Shown here: positions 1 to 9,503 of the stretch, one piece after another | How the letters are laid out: the number at the start of each line of letters is the position of its first letter | Numbering within the stretch: the stretch's first letter is position 1 | Source of the DNA: Myxococcaceae bacterium | GTDB taxonomy: Bacteria > Myxococcota > Myxococcia > Myxococcales > Myxococcaceae | Length of the DNA stretch: 36,371 nt | Assembly: GCA_016926755.1 (NCBI GenBank) | Contig: JAFGNZ010000087.1 | Location: 1 to 36,371, forward strand | Reading direction: 5' to 3' | The notes under the pieces: generated by a model | Told to the model about the DNA's origin: nothing | The model's database searches: none | What the model saw: only the letters and a program-made list of their open reading frames with translations | Translations under genes and position numbers: made by a program

Positions 1-1359
1 CTGGCCAAGGTGACGGACTTCGGGCTGGCCTCGTTCCTGGATGACGCCAACTCGCGCTTCAACCTCACCAGCACCCATGTGTCCATGGGCACGCTGTCGT
101 ACATGGCGCCCGAGCAGCGGGTGGACGCCAAGAACGCCGACAAGCGCGCGGACATCTTCTCGCTGGGCGTCATCCTCTACGAGCTGCTCACCGGCGAGGT
201 GCCGCTGGGCACGTTCGATCCGCCCTCCAAGCGCAAGCCGGGCATTGATCCGCAGCTGGACGCCATCATCGCGCGGTGCCTGAAGCCGGATCCCGATGAC
301 CGCTACGCCACGGTGGCCGAGCTGATGGCGGATCTGGAGCCGCTGGCCCCCGCCATCAACTCCCAGGCGCCGCAGCCCATCACCCGCTTCCAGCGCCTCA
401 AGCTGGGCCTGCGGCGCGTGGTGCGCGTCGCCGCCCAGGCCGTGGCCGTGGTGGTGGTGGTGGCGGCCCTGGGGGTGCTGGGGGTGGCGTGGCATCGCAA
501 CAGGCAGGAGCGCGTGTCGATGATGCCGGGCGCGGCCATCACCGGGGAGCTGGGGGCGGAGGCGGTGCGCACCGTGCCCGGGTGGCTGGAGAAGCTCCCC
601 GCCCACAAGTCCGTGTCCCTGGGGACAGGGACGGGGACGGGGCCGGATCAGCTCTCCTTCCTGGTCGCTGGCCGGGCCATGATCCCCGAGGGCAAGGCGC
701 TGGTGTTCCCGCCCTCCGACGAACAGTCTCGCACCGGCAGGGCCGTGGCGGACGTGGTGGATCTGGAGGGAGACATCGCCACGCTCAAGGCGGACGTGCT
801 CGCCGCGCCCCCTCCGCGCACGTGGCTCACGCGGGTGAAGAAGCTGCTCTTGGGACCGCCGCCGGATCCGCAGGTGGCGCTGCTGCTGGTGGGCTCCACG
901 GGGCGCTACGTGGCCCTCGTCCAGGACGGGGCCGGCGCGCCCCTGGCGCTGGAGTGGGCGCTCGGGGAGCGGCGCGGCACCATGCTGGTGCAGTCCTCGC
1001 CGGACGGCCTCACGCACCTGTCCATCCAGGTGAACGCCGAGGGCGTGCTGACGGCCTTCGTGGGCAAGGACAATGAGAAGCGCCCCATCGGCGAGCCGCT
1101 CATCATCGGCCGCGACTGGCAGAAGCACTTCGGCGAGGCGCCCCCCCGGCCCGCCGCGGGCTGCATCGAGGGCACCTGCCGCGTGGAGGGCTTCAGCTAT
1201 GTCGTCAAGCGGGCCCCTCCCGCAGCGCCCCCCGCCGTGGCGGAGGTGGCTCGCCCCCAGCCCGCTCCCCCCAAGCAGGTGGCCAGGCCCCCTTCCCCAC
1301 CCCCCAAGAAGTCCCAGCCCAAGGCGCCGCCTCCCAAGGGAGGCAAGAGGCCGAGGTAG
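1..1359 (+). CDS. Ser/Thr protein kinase, membrane-anchored, 3' part only
   Basis: This is the C-terminal part of a Hanks-type Ser/Thr kinase whose N-terminal lobe and catalytic loop lie before the window; the frame is open from base 1. The DFG motif is seen at once (TDFGLA, about bases 10-27), followed by an activation segment ending in MAPEQ, then [18 protein letters not shown] and a DDRYAT segment, which are conserved kinase subdomains VIII-XI. After the kinase domain comes one hydrophobic segment rich in Val and Ala (about bases 415-490), then some 290 residues without a recognised domain and a Pro/Lys-rich tail. The layout implies a cytoplasmic kinase with an extracytoplasmic C-terminal region that may act as a sensor (inference). 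The substrate is unknown. Confidence 0.9.
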   Translation: MAKVTDFGLASFLDDANSRFNLTSTHVSMGTLSYMAPEQRVDAKNADKRADIFSLGVILYELLTGEVPLGTFDPPSKRKPGIDPQLDAIIARCLKPDPDDRYATVAELMADLEPLAPAINSQAPQPITRFQRLKLGLRRVVRVAAQAVAVVVVVAALGVLGVAWHRNRQERVSMMPGAAITGELGAEAVRTVPGWLEKLPAHKSVSLGTGTGTGPDQLSFLVAGRAMIPEGKALVFPPSDEQSRTGRAVADVVDLEGDIATLKADVLAAPPPRTWLTRVKKLLLGPPPDPQVALLLVGSTGRYVALVQDGAGAPLALEWALGERRGTMLVQSSPDGLTHLSIQVNAEGVLTAFVGKDNEKRPIGEPLIIGRDWQKHFGEAPPRPAAGCIEGTCRVEGFSYVVKRAPPAAPPAVAEVARPQPAPPKQVARPPSPPPKKSQPKAPPPKGGKRPR

Positions 1360-1435
1360 CAAGTCCCCGCCGGTGGACACCGGGTGCATGCAGATGTAGC
1401 CCTGTCCCTGGGTTTGCATTATCCCTTCGGGCCCT

Positions 1436-4400
1436 ATGCGCACCTCCCGCGGCTTGCTCGCGCTGCTCGCCCTCGTCCTCAGCCTGACCGGTTGTCCCCA
1501 CCGTCCTCCCTCGGCCACGGCTGTCCTGGAGGACGCCGCCGAGCGAGCCCAGAAGGGCAGCGGCGAGGCCCGGACCCTCGCGCTCGCGGGGTTCCACACG
1601 TACCTCCTGCAGGGAGACGCGGCCGCCGCACAGGCCCGCTTCGACGCCGCGATCGCCAAGGATCCAGGTGAGCCGTACGCCCTCATGGGCCAGCACCTGC
1701 TCGCCCGTCGCGTGGCGGCGCCGGACCGGGCCCTCACCGCGGCGCTGGAGCTGGCCCTCCGCGCGCCAACCCACCCGCTGTCCGTGCCCGCGGCGCGCTA
1801 CATCCTCGACCAGGTGGGCACCTCGCCCGAGCTGGACGAGCGGATCCTCCAAGGCTCGCGCAAGGCGCTGGAGGCGGGCGCGACGGGAGAGGCCGCGCAC
1901 CTCCTGCGCGGCTGCCAGATGGCCGTCTACCTCGTGCGCGGCGATGCACAGGCCACGGCGACGGCAGTGCAGGCGGTGGGGTCCGCCAGCGTGGCGACCC
2001 TGCTGGGCCCCTTCTCGCCCTACCATGTGCTGGCCTTCGACGAGCCCACCCCGCCGGAGCAGGATGGCTCGCTCGTGGGGCCCTTCACCGGCCCCTACGG
2101 GCCGATCGCGCCGCGCCCCCTGCAGGCGCCGGATGGCCGCCACCGGCTGGAGGGCGAGCCGGCCGAGAGCGACGTGTACCTGCTGGCCTTCGACGCGGAG
2201 GTGCCCGAGGCCGGCCTCTACCTGGCGCGCTCCGTCAGCTCCTCCTCCTTCAAGGTGCTGATGGACGGGGCGCTGCTCTTCGAGCGCCGCGCCTTCGCCC
2301 GTCCCGAGCCCACCGTCACCGGCCGCGCCGTGCAGCTGAGCCCCGGCCGGCACCGCTTCGTGGTGAAGCTCACCAAGGAGAACGCCCTGGGCACCCTCTC
2401 CTTCTCCCTGCCGCGCGCCGACGGCCGCGCGTCCGACGTGCGCTTCACCCCCGCCACGGGGCCCGCGCCTTCCTGGAACGCGGCGCCGCCCCCGGCCGTG
2501 CAGCTCCCGCTCTTCTATCCCGGCGCGGCGCAGCTCGCGGCCGCGCTCGAGGAGGAGGCGGGTGGGCTGCTGGCCAGCTTCCTGGCGGCGCGGGACGGGC
2601 TGGGGCGGGATCACGACGGCAGCCGGCGGCTGCTGGCCCAGGTGGAGGAGGCGGTGACGACGCCGGCGCTGCTCCTGCTGCGCGCGGAGCTGGCCACGCA
2701 GGATCGGACCGTGCCCACCAAGGTGGCGCGCGGGCGGGCCACGAGAGATCTCGAGGCGGCCCTGGCGAAGGATCCGCGCGACGTGTCCGCGCTGCTGCTG
2801 CGCGCGGAGCTGTCCCTCAGCGACGACCAGCCCGCCGCCGCGCAGGAGGCGCTCAAGAGCGCCCAGGAGATCACCGGCCCCTCCAGCTACCCCGTCCACC
2901 TGCTGCAGGCCCGCGCGGCGATTGCGCTCGATGTGGACGCGCAGGCCGAGGAGGCCCTCGCCGCGGCGCTGGCGGCCCAGCCCCAGCTGTGCGAGGCGCT
3001 GGCGCTGCGCTACAGCCTGGCCCGCCGCCGGGATGCCGTGGCGCTCATGGATCAGCTCATCTCCGAGCTCAACGGCTGCCACGGCTCGCAGACGCGCGCC
3101 GCGGAGCACGCGCGCCAGCGGGGGGACACGGCCACCGCGGCGAAGCTCTACGCGGAGGTGCTCGCGAGAGATCCGGGCAACGTGAGCGTCGGCGCCACGC
3201 TGGCCAACCTCTACGTGTCGCTGCGCCGCCATGACGAGGCCGAGGCCACGCTGCGCGAGCTGATCCGCCTGTGGCCTCGCGGCGCCTTCTTCTACAAGCG
3301 GCTGGCGGACGTGAAGGAGTACGCGGGGGCCCCGGCGGAGGCGCTGGCCCTGCGGGAGCAGGCGCTGGCGCTGGACGGGAGCGATCTGTCCCTGCGCCGG
3401 GCCGTGGAGCGCGCGAAGACGGGCAAGGAGCCGCTGCAGGACTACGCCATCGACGGCAAGGCGGCGCTGGCGGCCTACCAGGAGGCGCGCGGGGAGGAGA
3501 GCAGCTCCGCCGCGTACGTGCTGGACGCGGCCGCCGTGCAGGCCTTCCCCAACGGGACGGTGGTCAACCGCATCCACACCCTCCAGAAGGCGCTGGAGCA
3601 GGGCGGCATCGAGGACATCGCCGAGGTGAACCTCCCGGCCGGCGCCCAGGTGCTGGCCCTGCGCACCATCAAGGCGGACGGCACGGTGCTGGAGCCGGAG
3701 AACATCGAGGGCAAGGACAACATCAGCCTGCCGGGCGTCAACGTGGGAGACTACGTGGAGGTGGAGTACCTGCTCACGGAGCAGGGGCGCGGGCCCGCGC
3801 AGCCGGGCTTCGTCGCGTCCCCCTTCTACTTCCAGGTGGCCAACATGCCGAACAACCACGCCACCTACACGGTGGTGGCCCCCAAGGGCACCGGCATGCG
3901 CGTGGACGCGCATGGGATGAAGGTCGCGCCGCCGGAGACGAAGGGAGCGGTGGAGATCTTCACCCACGAGGCCCGGCGGGTGCCGCCCTTCATCCCCGAG
4001 CCGGAGTCCCCCTGGTCCACGAACGAGTTCCTGCCCTTCGTGATCGTGGGCGCGGGGACGACGGGCAACGAGCGCCTGGTGTCGGTGTACGCGGACACCT
4101 TCCTCGACCGGAGCCGTGCGGGCGCGGAGGTGGAGGCCTTCGCCCGAAAGGTGGTGGGGGAGCGGGTGGGGCTGGAGGCGGTGAAGGCGCTGCACGCGGC
4201 GGTGATGCAGCGCATCCCGGGGCGGGAGCTGAGCATGGCGAACTCGGCCAGCGCCACGCTGGCCCAGGACCGCGGCAGCCGGCTGATGCTGCTCAAGGCC
4301 TCGCTGGAGGTGCTGGGCATCCCCGCGCGGATCGCCGTGGTGCACACCTTCACCGTGGATCAGACGCCGTACCTCTTCCCCAACGAGGCGCTGCTGCCCT

Positions 4401-5212
4401 ACTCGTGCCTGCGGGTGGAGGTGCCGGGCGAGGAGCCGGTGTGGGTGGACACCACCGTGCGCTTCGCCCCCTTTGGCGAGCTGCCCGAGAACGCCCGGGG
4501 CGAGCGCGACGCGTTCGTGCTGCCCGAGCCCGGCCGGCCCGTGTTGAAGCTGAAGACGCCGCCGCTGGTGGAGAAGTCCGACAAGCAGGTGCAGCTCTGG
4601 CTGGAGGTGACGCCGGACGGGAAGCTGCAGGGCCGCGGCGAGGAGGTGTACACGGGCTTCAAGGGCGCGCAGCTCGCGGACGCCTTCGACGCCCTCTCGG
4701 CGGAGAGCCGCAAGCAGGCGCTCCAGGGCGCGGTGACGCGCTACTTCGGCGGCGCGGAGCTGACCTCCGTGAAGCTGGAGCACGCCGAGGAGGTGGGGGC
4801 ACCCTTCATCCTGCGCTACGAGTTCAACGTCCCGCGCTTCGCCCGCCTGGAGGGGGACAAGCGGATGGTGATGGGCCCCGTCACGTTCCCGACCATGCTC
4901 GGCCGGCGCTATGTGCAGCTCAGCTCACGCGACACGCCGCTGTTCCTGGACGAGTCCGAGGCGAGCAACACGCAGGTGACCGTCACCCTGCCGGAGGGCC
5001 TGCGGCTGCAGGACGCGCAGGCCTCCCTGAAGGTCAACAGCCGCTTCGGCCGCTACGTGCGCTCGGAGAAGCAGGAGGGCCGGGTGCTCACCATCATCGA
5101 GGGCCTGCGGCTGCCTCGCGCCCGCGTCTCCCCGCGGGACTACGACGCGTTCGCCCAGTTCGCCGCGGACGTGGATCTGATCCAGACGCGGGATCTCGTC
5201 CTCGCCCCTTGA
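1436..5212 (+). CDS. Lipoprotein with TPRs, DUF3857-like domain and degenerate transglutaminase-like fold
   Basis: A 1258-residue protein with a lipoprotein signal (hydrophobic stretch, lipobox LTGC, Cys20). Residues about 30-680 include helical TPR-like repeats, clearest at 420-660. From about residue 687 there is a DUF3857-like beta domain (VVNRIHTLQ, later NVGDYVEVEY), then a transglutaminase-like region around 930-1010 recognised by LLKASLEVLGIPAR and VWVDTT. In active relatives the helix before this segment starts with a catalytic Cys; here the matching stretch is DRGSRLML with no Cys. The usual His before the Asp appears to be Cys991, while Asp1005 remains. It is therefore probably not a working protease or transglutaminase and may be a binding or scaffold protein at the outer membrane (inference). 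No clear Shine-Dalgarno precedes the ATG, but this start gives the signal peptide. Confidence 0.85.
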   Translation: MRTSRGLLALLALVLSLTGCPHRPPSATAVLEDAAERAQKGSGEARTLALAGFHTYLLQGDAAAAQARFDAAIAKDPGEPYALMGQHLLARRVAAPDRALTAALELALRAPTHPLSVPAARYILDQVGTSPELDERILQGSRKALEAGATGEAAHLLRGCQMAVYLVRGDAQATATAVQAVGSASVATLLGPFSPYHVLAFDEPTPPEQDGSLVGPFTGPYGPIAPRPLQAPDGRHRLEGEPAESDVYLLAFDAEVPEAGLYLARSVSSSSFKVLMDGALLFERRAFARPEPTVTGRAVQLSPGRHRFVVKLTKENALGTLSFSLPRADGRASDVRFTPATGPAPSWNAAPPPAVQLPLFYPGAAQLAAALEEEAGGLLASFLAARDGLGRDHDGSRRLLAQVEEAVTTPALLLLRAELATQDRTVPTKVARGRATRDLEAALAKDPRDVSALLLRAELSLSDDQPAAAQEALKSAQEITGPSSYPVHLLQARAAIALDVDAQAEEALAAALAAQPQLCEALALRYSLARRRDAVALMDQLISELNGCHGSQTRAAEHARQRGDTATAAKLYAEVLARDPGNVSVGATLANLYVSLRRHDEAEATLRELIRLWPRGAFFYKRLADVKEYAGAPAEALALREQALALDGSDLSLRRAVERAKTGKEPLQDYAIDGKAALAAYQEARGEESSSAAYVLDAAAVQAFPNGTVVNRIHTLQKALEQGGIEDIAEVNLPAGAQVLALRTIKADGTVLEPENIEGKDNISLPGVNVGDYVEVEYLLTEQGRGPAQPGFVASPFYFQVANMPNNHATYTVVAPKGTGMRVDAHGMKVAPPETKGAVEIFTHEARRVPPFIPEPESPWSTNEFLPFVIVGAGTTGNERLVSVYADTFLDRSRAGAEVEAFARKVVGERVGLEAVKALHAAVMQRIPGRELSMANSASATLAQDRGSRLMLLKASLEVLGIPARIAVVHTFTVDQTPYLFPNEALLPYSCLRVEVPGEEPVWVDTTVRFAPFGELPENARGERDAFVLPEPGRPVLKLKTPPLVEKSDKQVQLWLEVTPDGKLQGRGEEVYTGFKGAQLADAFDALSAESRKQALQGAVTRYFGGAELTSVKLEHAEEVGAPFILRYEFNVPRFARLEGDKRMVMGPVTFPTMLGRRYVQLSSRDTPLFLDESEASNTQVTVTLPEGLRLQDAQASLKVNSRFGRYVRSEKQEGRVLTIIEGLRLPRARVSPRDYDAFAQFAADVDLIQTRDLVLAP

Positions 5213-5314
5213 GACCGCCCTCATCCGCGCCCTCATCCACCCCGCAGATCGCAAGGGCGTCCGGGAGGGCGTCGGACCCTCGCCTGCCCGCCCCCCCATG
5301 ATTCTCTCGGTCGG

Positions 5315-5342
5315 GCACCGTACACAGTGTTTGTAACGGTGC
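5315..5342. promoter_or_regulatory. Inverted repeat upstream of the PfpI-family gene
   Basis: GCACCGT (5315-5321) is matched by ACGGTGC (5336-5342). The inner bases ACA and TGT can extend the pairing with one bulged A. It ends about 35 bases before the ATG at 5378, where an operator or 5' leader hairpin would lie. Function is inferred only. Confidence 0.35.
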
Positions 5343-5377
5343 TCCCGCGTGGGCGGAGCGGTCAATCAGGAGGGCCG

Positions 5378-6046
5378 ATGGGAAAGAAGCTGAAGGGGCT
5401 TCGGGTGGCCGTGCTGGCGGCGGATGGCTTCGAGCAGGTGGAGCTGACGCGGCCGGTGAAGAAGCTGAAGCGCGAGGGCGCCGAGGTGGAGCTCCTCTCG
5501 CTCCGGCCGGGCTCCATCCGGGGGATGAACCTCCTGGCGCCAGGCAAGAAGGTCAGCGTGGACGCGACGCTGCGCGAGGCGAAGGCAGCCGACTTCGACG
5601 CGCTGCTCCTCCCGGGGGGCTTCATCAACCCGGACCTCCTGCGGCAAAGTGAGCTGGCGCTGGAGTTCGTCCGCGACTTCGAGCGCCTCGGGCGGCCCAT
5701 CGCCGTCATCTGCCATGGCCCCTGGCTGCTCGCCTCGGCGGACCTGGTGCGCGGACGGCGCCTCACCTCCTGGCCAGGCATCCGCGATGACATCCACAAC
5801 GCGGGCGGCATCTGGGAGGATGCCCCGGTCGTCCGAGACGGCCCCTGGGTCTCCAGCCGGGGCCCGCAGGATCTGCTGGAGTTCATGCCCGCCATGGTCT
5901 CACTCTTCGCCGAGCACCTGCCGCAGCCGCAGGCTCGGGCGCGCCCGAAAGAGCCCGCACGAGGCTGGGGCCGCTGGCTCGCCGGGGGGCTGGCGGTCGC
6001 TGCGCTCGGCTACGGGCTCCGGGGGCGCAAGCTGCTGGGCGCGTGA
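5378..6046 (+). CDS. PfpI/DJ-1 family protein with C-terminal membrane anchor
   Basis: A 222-residue member of the DJ-1/ThiJ/PfpI superfamily (class I glutamine amidotransferase-like fold), a group that includes stress-linked hydrolases and proposed glyoxalase or deglycase enzymes. The nucleophile elbow AVICHGPW places Cys112 followed by His113, and the conserved acidic residue is probably Glu19 in DGFEQVEL. The core (1-185) is close to the usual length of about 170-190. Unlike typical soluble relatives, it carries an extra basic linker and a hydrophobic segment (about 201-213), suggesting tethering to the membrane. The ATG at 5378 is preferred because AGGAGG lies just before it; an upstream in-frame start at 5327 would add 17 unconserved-looking residues. 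The exact reaction cannot be told. Confidence 0.88.
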   Translation: MGKKLKGLRVAVLAADGFEQVELTRPVKKLKREGAEVELLSLRPGSIRGMNLLAPGKKVSVDATLREAKAADFDALLLPGGFINPDLLRQSELALEFVRDFERLGRPIAVICHGPWLLASADLVRGRRLTSWPGIRDDIHNAGGIWEDAPVVRDGPWVSSRGPQDLLEFMPAMVSLFAEHLPQPQARARPKEPARGWGRWLAGGLAVAALGYGLRGRKLLGA

Positions 6047-6085
6047 TGCGCGGCTCCAGCGGCTGCATGTCGGTCCGGAAGCACA

Positions 6086-6168
6086 TGGGTAGATTCATAC
6101 CCAGGATCGTTTGGGCCGCGAGTGGTCGACCGAGCCTGCGAAGGGTCAGGAAGGTAGGGCTCCTGACC
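6086..6168. other. Intergenic stretch with two hairpins between the PfpI gene and the histidine kinase gene
   Basis: Within the 229-base gap (6047-6275) two perfect inverted repeats are visible. TGGGTA (6086-6091) pairs with TACCCA (6098-6103) around a 6-base loop. GGTCAGGA (6144-6151) pairs with TCCTGACC (6161-6168) around a 9-base loop. Neither is followed by a T-run, so a classical intrinsic terminator is not supported. The second could be an operator for the downstream kinase operon. No gene is visible in the gap. Confidence 0.35.
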
Positions 6169-6275
6169 TCCCGGATACGTCCCAACGCGGGCTTTGAAGA
6201 TTCCGTCTACTTCTGAACACAATCGAGCATCGCAGGTCAGTCGCGAGCCTCGAGCCCGCGAGCACAGCCGGGGAT

Positions 6276-8198
6276 ATGGCCAGCACGAGTCCATCCCAGA
6301 CCAGTCAGTCCGCGCCCGCGGCGCAGGCCATGGCCGTGCCCGGAGAGCAGCCCCTTGCGCAGTGGGGCTGGCTGCTGGCGCGCCTGGACGCGTTCCTCTC
6401 GGAGCCCCTGCGCAGGGCCCCACCCTCGGAGCTCGCGCGCTGCCGGCTCATGACCGGCGCGAGCTTGTTCCTGCTCTTCGGCAGCGTCCTCTACCTGCTG
6501 AGCGGACCCACCCCGCCCACCCGGCTGTGTACGCTCGTCTCCGCCCTGGGCTACCTGGGCACGCTGCTCCTGCTGCGCAACTCCTCTTCCCCCACCGCAC
6601 CCGCATGGATGTTGTGCGGGGTGCTGACCCAGGCCCTCGTGGTCTCTGTCTTCGTGAATGAGGCTACCCTCTCTGGCGCTCATGCCTCCGTCATGCTGCT
6701 CCCCGCGCTCGGCGTGTACCTGATGGGGCTGCGCTCGGGGCTGATCCTGACCACCGTCCTCATCGTCTCCCTGGGGCTCCTCCATCCGCTCCACCACACC
6801 TCCTCCCACCCAGGCCCCGTCCTCATCTCCGAAGAGCGGTTCTGGGCGCTGCACGTCACCGCGGCCTTCTCCTTCGTGGGCGCCTGGGGGCTGAGCACGC
6901 TGCACAGCACCGCGCGGAGTGCGGCGGAGGCCTCGCTGGAGCGGACGCTGCGACAGCTCCGGGGGAGTGAGAGCAGGCTCAGCAGCCTCTTCGAGGGCAC
7001 CGGGGATGCGATCTGCTCGCTCGATCTGCAGGGGCACTTGATCGCCGCCAACTCCGCCATGCGGCGCTCCTTCCTCGAGCGCTACGGCCAGGAGCCGCGC
7101 GTGGGACAGAACCTCCTGGCCTCCGCGCCACCCGAGCGCCAGGAGCTCTGGCGGCAGCGCTTCGCCCAGGTCTCCAGCACCCAGCCCCTGCGCTTCGAGG
7201 AGGAGTACGTGTCCGAGGGAAGGCGCCTCATGGTGGAGGCCCGCCTCAGTTCGATCTCCGGCGAGGATGGGCAGATCACGGGGGTGACGCTCTCCTTCCG
7301 GGACATCACGGACCACAAGGAGACCGAGGCCCGGCTGGACGATCTGCACCACACCCTGGAGAACGTCTCCCGCCAGGCGGGCATGGCCGAGCTCGCCACC
7401 GGCGTGCTCCACAACGTGGGCAACACCCTCAACAGCGTCAACGTCTCCACTCAGCTCCTGGGGGAGCTGCTCCGCCACTCCCGCGTGACCCGCCTGGCCA
7501 AGGCCACGCGCCTCCTGCACGAGCGCTCCGCCGAGCTCGGCACCTTCCTCACCATCGATCCCCAGGGCCAGAAGCTCGCGGCCTACCTGTTCGCCCTCTC
7601 CGAGCACCTCGTGGAGGAGCACGCGGTCATGAGCAAGGAGGTGCTCGCCCTCGGCGAGAGCGTCGACCACATCAAGTCCGTCATCGGCATGCAGCAGCAG
7701 CACGCGCGTACCGCGGGCGCCACGGAGCAGCTCCAGGTGCCCCAGCTCATCGACGAGGCGCTGCGCCTGCACGCCTTCTCGCTCGAGCGCATGAGCATCC
7801 ACATCGAGCGCGACTACGCCCACGTCCCGCCCATCCTCGCCGACAGGCACCGGCTGCTGCAGATCCTCATCAACCTGCTGAGCAACGCCCGCCACGCGCT
7901 GATGGAGAGCGAGCAGCAGGACAAGCGGCTGATCATCCGCGCCCTCCCGTCCGCCGACGGCCAGCGGCTGCGCATCGAGGTGGCCGATAATGGCCACGGC
8001 ATCGCTCCAGAGCACCTCCCCCGCATGTTCACCCAGGGCTTCACCACTCGGAAGACGGGCCACGGCTTCGGCCTGCACATCAGCGCACTGGCCGCCAGCG
8101 AGATGCGGGGGAGGCTCTCCTGCACTAGCCCTGGCCCTGGCCAAGGCGCTACCTTTATCCTCGATTTGCCACTGGTGGGCGAGGAGGCCTCCTCGTGA
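6276..8198 (+). CDS. Membrane-bound PAS sensor histidine kinase
   Basis: A 640-residue sensor kinase. An N-terminal region of about 60 residues is followed by roughly five or six hydrophobic segments between residues 60 and 208. A PAS domain spans about 235-345 (SSLFEGTGDAICSLDLQGHLIAAN, ending FRDITDHKE). The phosphoacceptor region is GVLHNVGNTLNS with His379, a less common H-box of the LHNVGN type rather than HEIRNP. The ATPase domain has an N-box (LINLLSNARHAL), a G1 box (ADNGHGI) and G2 (GHGFGLH). The stop overlaps the GTG of the next gene by 4 nt, so the two are translationally coupled and probably form one phosphorelay. The input signal is unknown. Confidence 0.92.
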   Translation: MASTSPSQTSQSAPAAQAMAVPGEQPLAQWGWLLARLDAFLSEPLRRAPPSELARCRLMTGASLFLLFGSVLYLLSGPTPPTRLCTLVSALGYLGTLLLLRNSSSPTAPAWMLCGVLTQALVVSVFVNEATLSGAHASVMLLPALGVYLMGLRSGLILTTVLIVSLGLLHPLHHTSSHPGPVLISEERFWALHVTAAFSFVGAWGLSTLHSTARSAAEASLERTLRQLRGSESRLSSLFEGTGDAICSLDLQGHLIAANSAMRRSFLERYGQEPRVGQNLLASAPPERQELWRQRFAQVSSTQPLRFEEEYVSEGRRLMVEARLSSISGEDGQITGVTLSFRDITDHKETEARLDDLHHTLENVSRQAGMAELATGVLHNVGNTLNSVNVSTQLLGELLRHSRVTRLAKATRLLHERSAELGTFLTIDPQGQKLAAYLFALSEHLVEEHAVMSKEVLALGESVDHIKSVIGMQQQHARTAGATEQLQVPQLIDEALRLHAFSLERMSIHIERDYAHVPPILADRHRLLQILINLLSNARHALMESEQQDKRLIIRALPSADGQRLRIEVADNGHGIAPEHLPRMFTQGFTTRKTGHGFGLHISALAASEMRGRLSCTSPGPGQGATFILDLPLVGEEASS

Positions 8199-9499
8199 GC
8201 ACACCTGCTTCTCCCAACCGCCGAATCCTCGTCGTCGACGACAACAGGACCATCCACCAGGACTTCCGGAAGATCCTCTGCCCTCCCGTGGCCAACGACT
8301 CCCTGGACGCGATGGAGGCGGATCTCTTCGGGCACAGCGAGTCTCCCACCCAGCTGCCCGGCTTCGAGGTGGACTCGGCCTTCCAGGGGGAGGAGGCCCT
8401 CCACATGTCCCGCGCCGCGCGCCAGGCGGGCAGGCCCTATGCCGTCGCCTTCGTCGACATCCGCATGCCCCCGGGCATCGACGGCGTGGAGACCACCTCT
8501 CGGCTCTGGAAGGATGATCCCGACCTCCAGGTCGTCATCTGCTCCGCCTACGCGGACTACTCCTGGGAGGAGATGATGCAGCGGCTGGGCCTGAGCCAGC
8601 GCCTGCTCATCCTGCGCAAGCCCTTCGACGGCATCGAGGTGCGCCAGCTCGCCTATGCCCTCACCGAGAAGTGGGAGCTGCTGCGCAGCAGCCGCCTGCA
8701 CATGGAGGATCTGACGCGGGCCGTCGAGGAGCGCACCCGCCAGCTCACCGACGCCAACGCGCGCCTGGTCCACTCCCAGCGCCTGCAGGGCCTCGGCCGC
8801 CTGTCGGCGGGCCTGGCCCATGAGATCAACAACCCCCTGAGCTTCATCCTGGCCAACCTGGGCTTCATGCGCACCGAGCTGGCGGGGGAGAACCTCGGCG
8901 CCAAGACCCTGCAGGATCTACGCGAGGCGACCGCCGAGTCCATCGACGGCGCCGAGCGCATCCGCCGCATCATCCAGAACATCAAGCTCTTCTCCCGGCT
9001 GGATGAGCAGCCGCGCACGCGCGTGGATGTGCACGAGGCGGTCGAGCACGCGCTGGGCGAGGTGCGCCACCTGCTCGGGCCGAACGTGGAGGTGATCCGG
9101 GACTTCCAGAACGTGCCCGCCGTCCACGCCAGCGAGACCGGGCTGCAGCAGGTCTTCTTCGGCCTGCTGGCCAACGCCGCGCAGGCGCTCCAGGAGAGCT
9201 CCCAACCCAGGCTTCGCATCGCCACGTGTCTGCAGGAGGATGGGCGCGTCGCCGTCGAGGTGCAGGACAACGGCAAGGGCATTGAGCCCAAGGATGTGGG
9301 CCGCATCTTCGAGCCCTTCTTCACCACCAAGCCCATGGGCTCCAGCACGGGCCTGGGCCTGAGTGTCTGCTACGGCATCATCCTGGGCCTGGGCGGCGAG
9401 ATCACCGTCGACAGCACCCCGGGGCAGGGCGCCACCTTCCGCGTCCTGCTGCCGCAGGCGCCCACCGAGCTGACGTCCGTGCCCGCGCGCGCCACGTGA
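8195..9499 (+). CDS. Receiver-histidine kinase hybrid (N-terminal REC)
   Basis: A 434-residue protein with a receiver domain first and a kinase second. In the receiver, the acidic pair is Asp15-Asp16, the likely phosphorylation site is Asp88 (FVDIRMP), and the conserved Lys is Lys142 (LRKPF). About 30 extra residues (30-60) sit after the first helix, unlike a minimal receiver. A coiled linker (165-195) leads to a canonical H-box, GLAHEINNPLSF, with His209, and then an HATPase domain with DNGKGIEP and GLGLSVCYGI. There is no DNA-binding domain. The GTG start overlaps the previous stop (GTGA), which suggests that the membrane kinase phosphorylates this receiver and so controls its kinase activity (inference). 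Confidence 0.92.
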   Translation: MSTPASPNRRILVVDDNRTIHQDFRKILCPPVANDSLDAMEADLFGHSESPTQLPGFEVDSAFQGEEALHMSRAARQAGRPYAVAFVDIRMPPGIDGVETTSRLWKDDPDLQVVICSAYADYSWEEMMQRLGLSQRLLILRKPFDGIEVRQLAYALTEKWELLRSSRLHMEDLTRAVEERTRQLTDANARLVHSQRLQGLGRLSAGLAHEINNPLSFILANLGFMRTELAGENLGAKTLQDLREATAESIDGAERIRRIIQNIKLFSRLDEQPRTRVDVHEAVEHALGEVRHLLGPNVEVIRDFQNVPAVHASETGLQQVFFGLLANAAQALQESSQPRLRIATCLQEDGRVAVEVQDNGKGIEPKDVGRIFEPFFTTKPMGSSTGLGLSVCYGIILGLGGEITVDSTPGQGATFRVLLPQAPTELTSVPARAT

Positions 9500-9503
9500 G
9501 CGC

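Noticed and set aside
1205-4783. Very long open frame on the minus strand opposite the transglutaminase-like lipoprotein
   Set aside because: Its translation is rich in Arg, Gly, His and Leu with no domain; it is the expected shadow of a GC-rich gene, and the plus-strand frame has a signal peptide and known domains.
6237-8204. Minus-strand frame opposite the membrane histidine kinase
   Set aside because: No domain in its translation; the plus-strand product has H-box, PAS and ATPase motifs.
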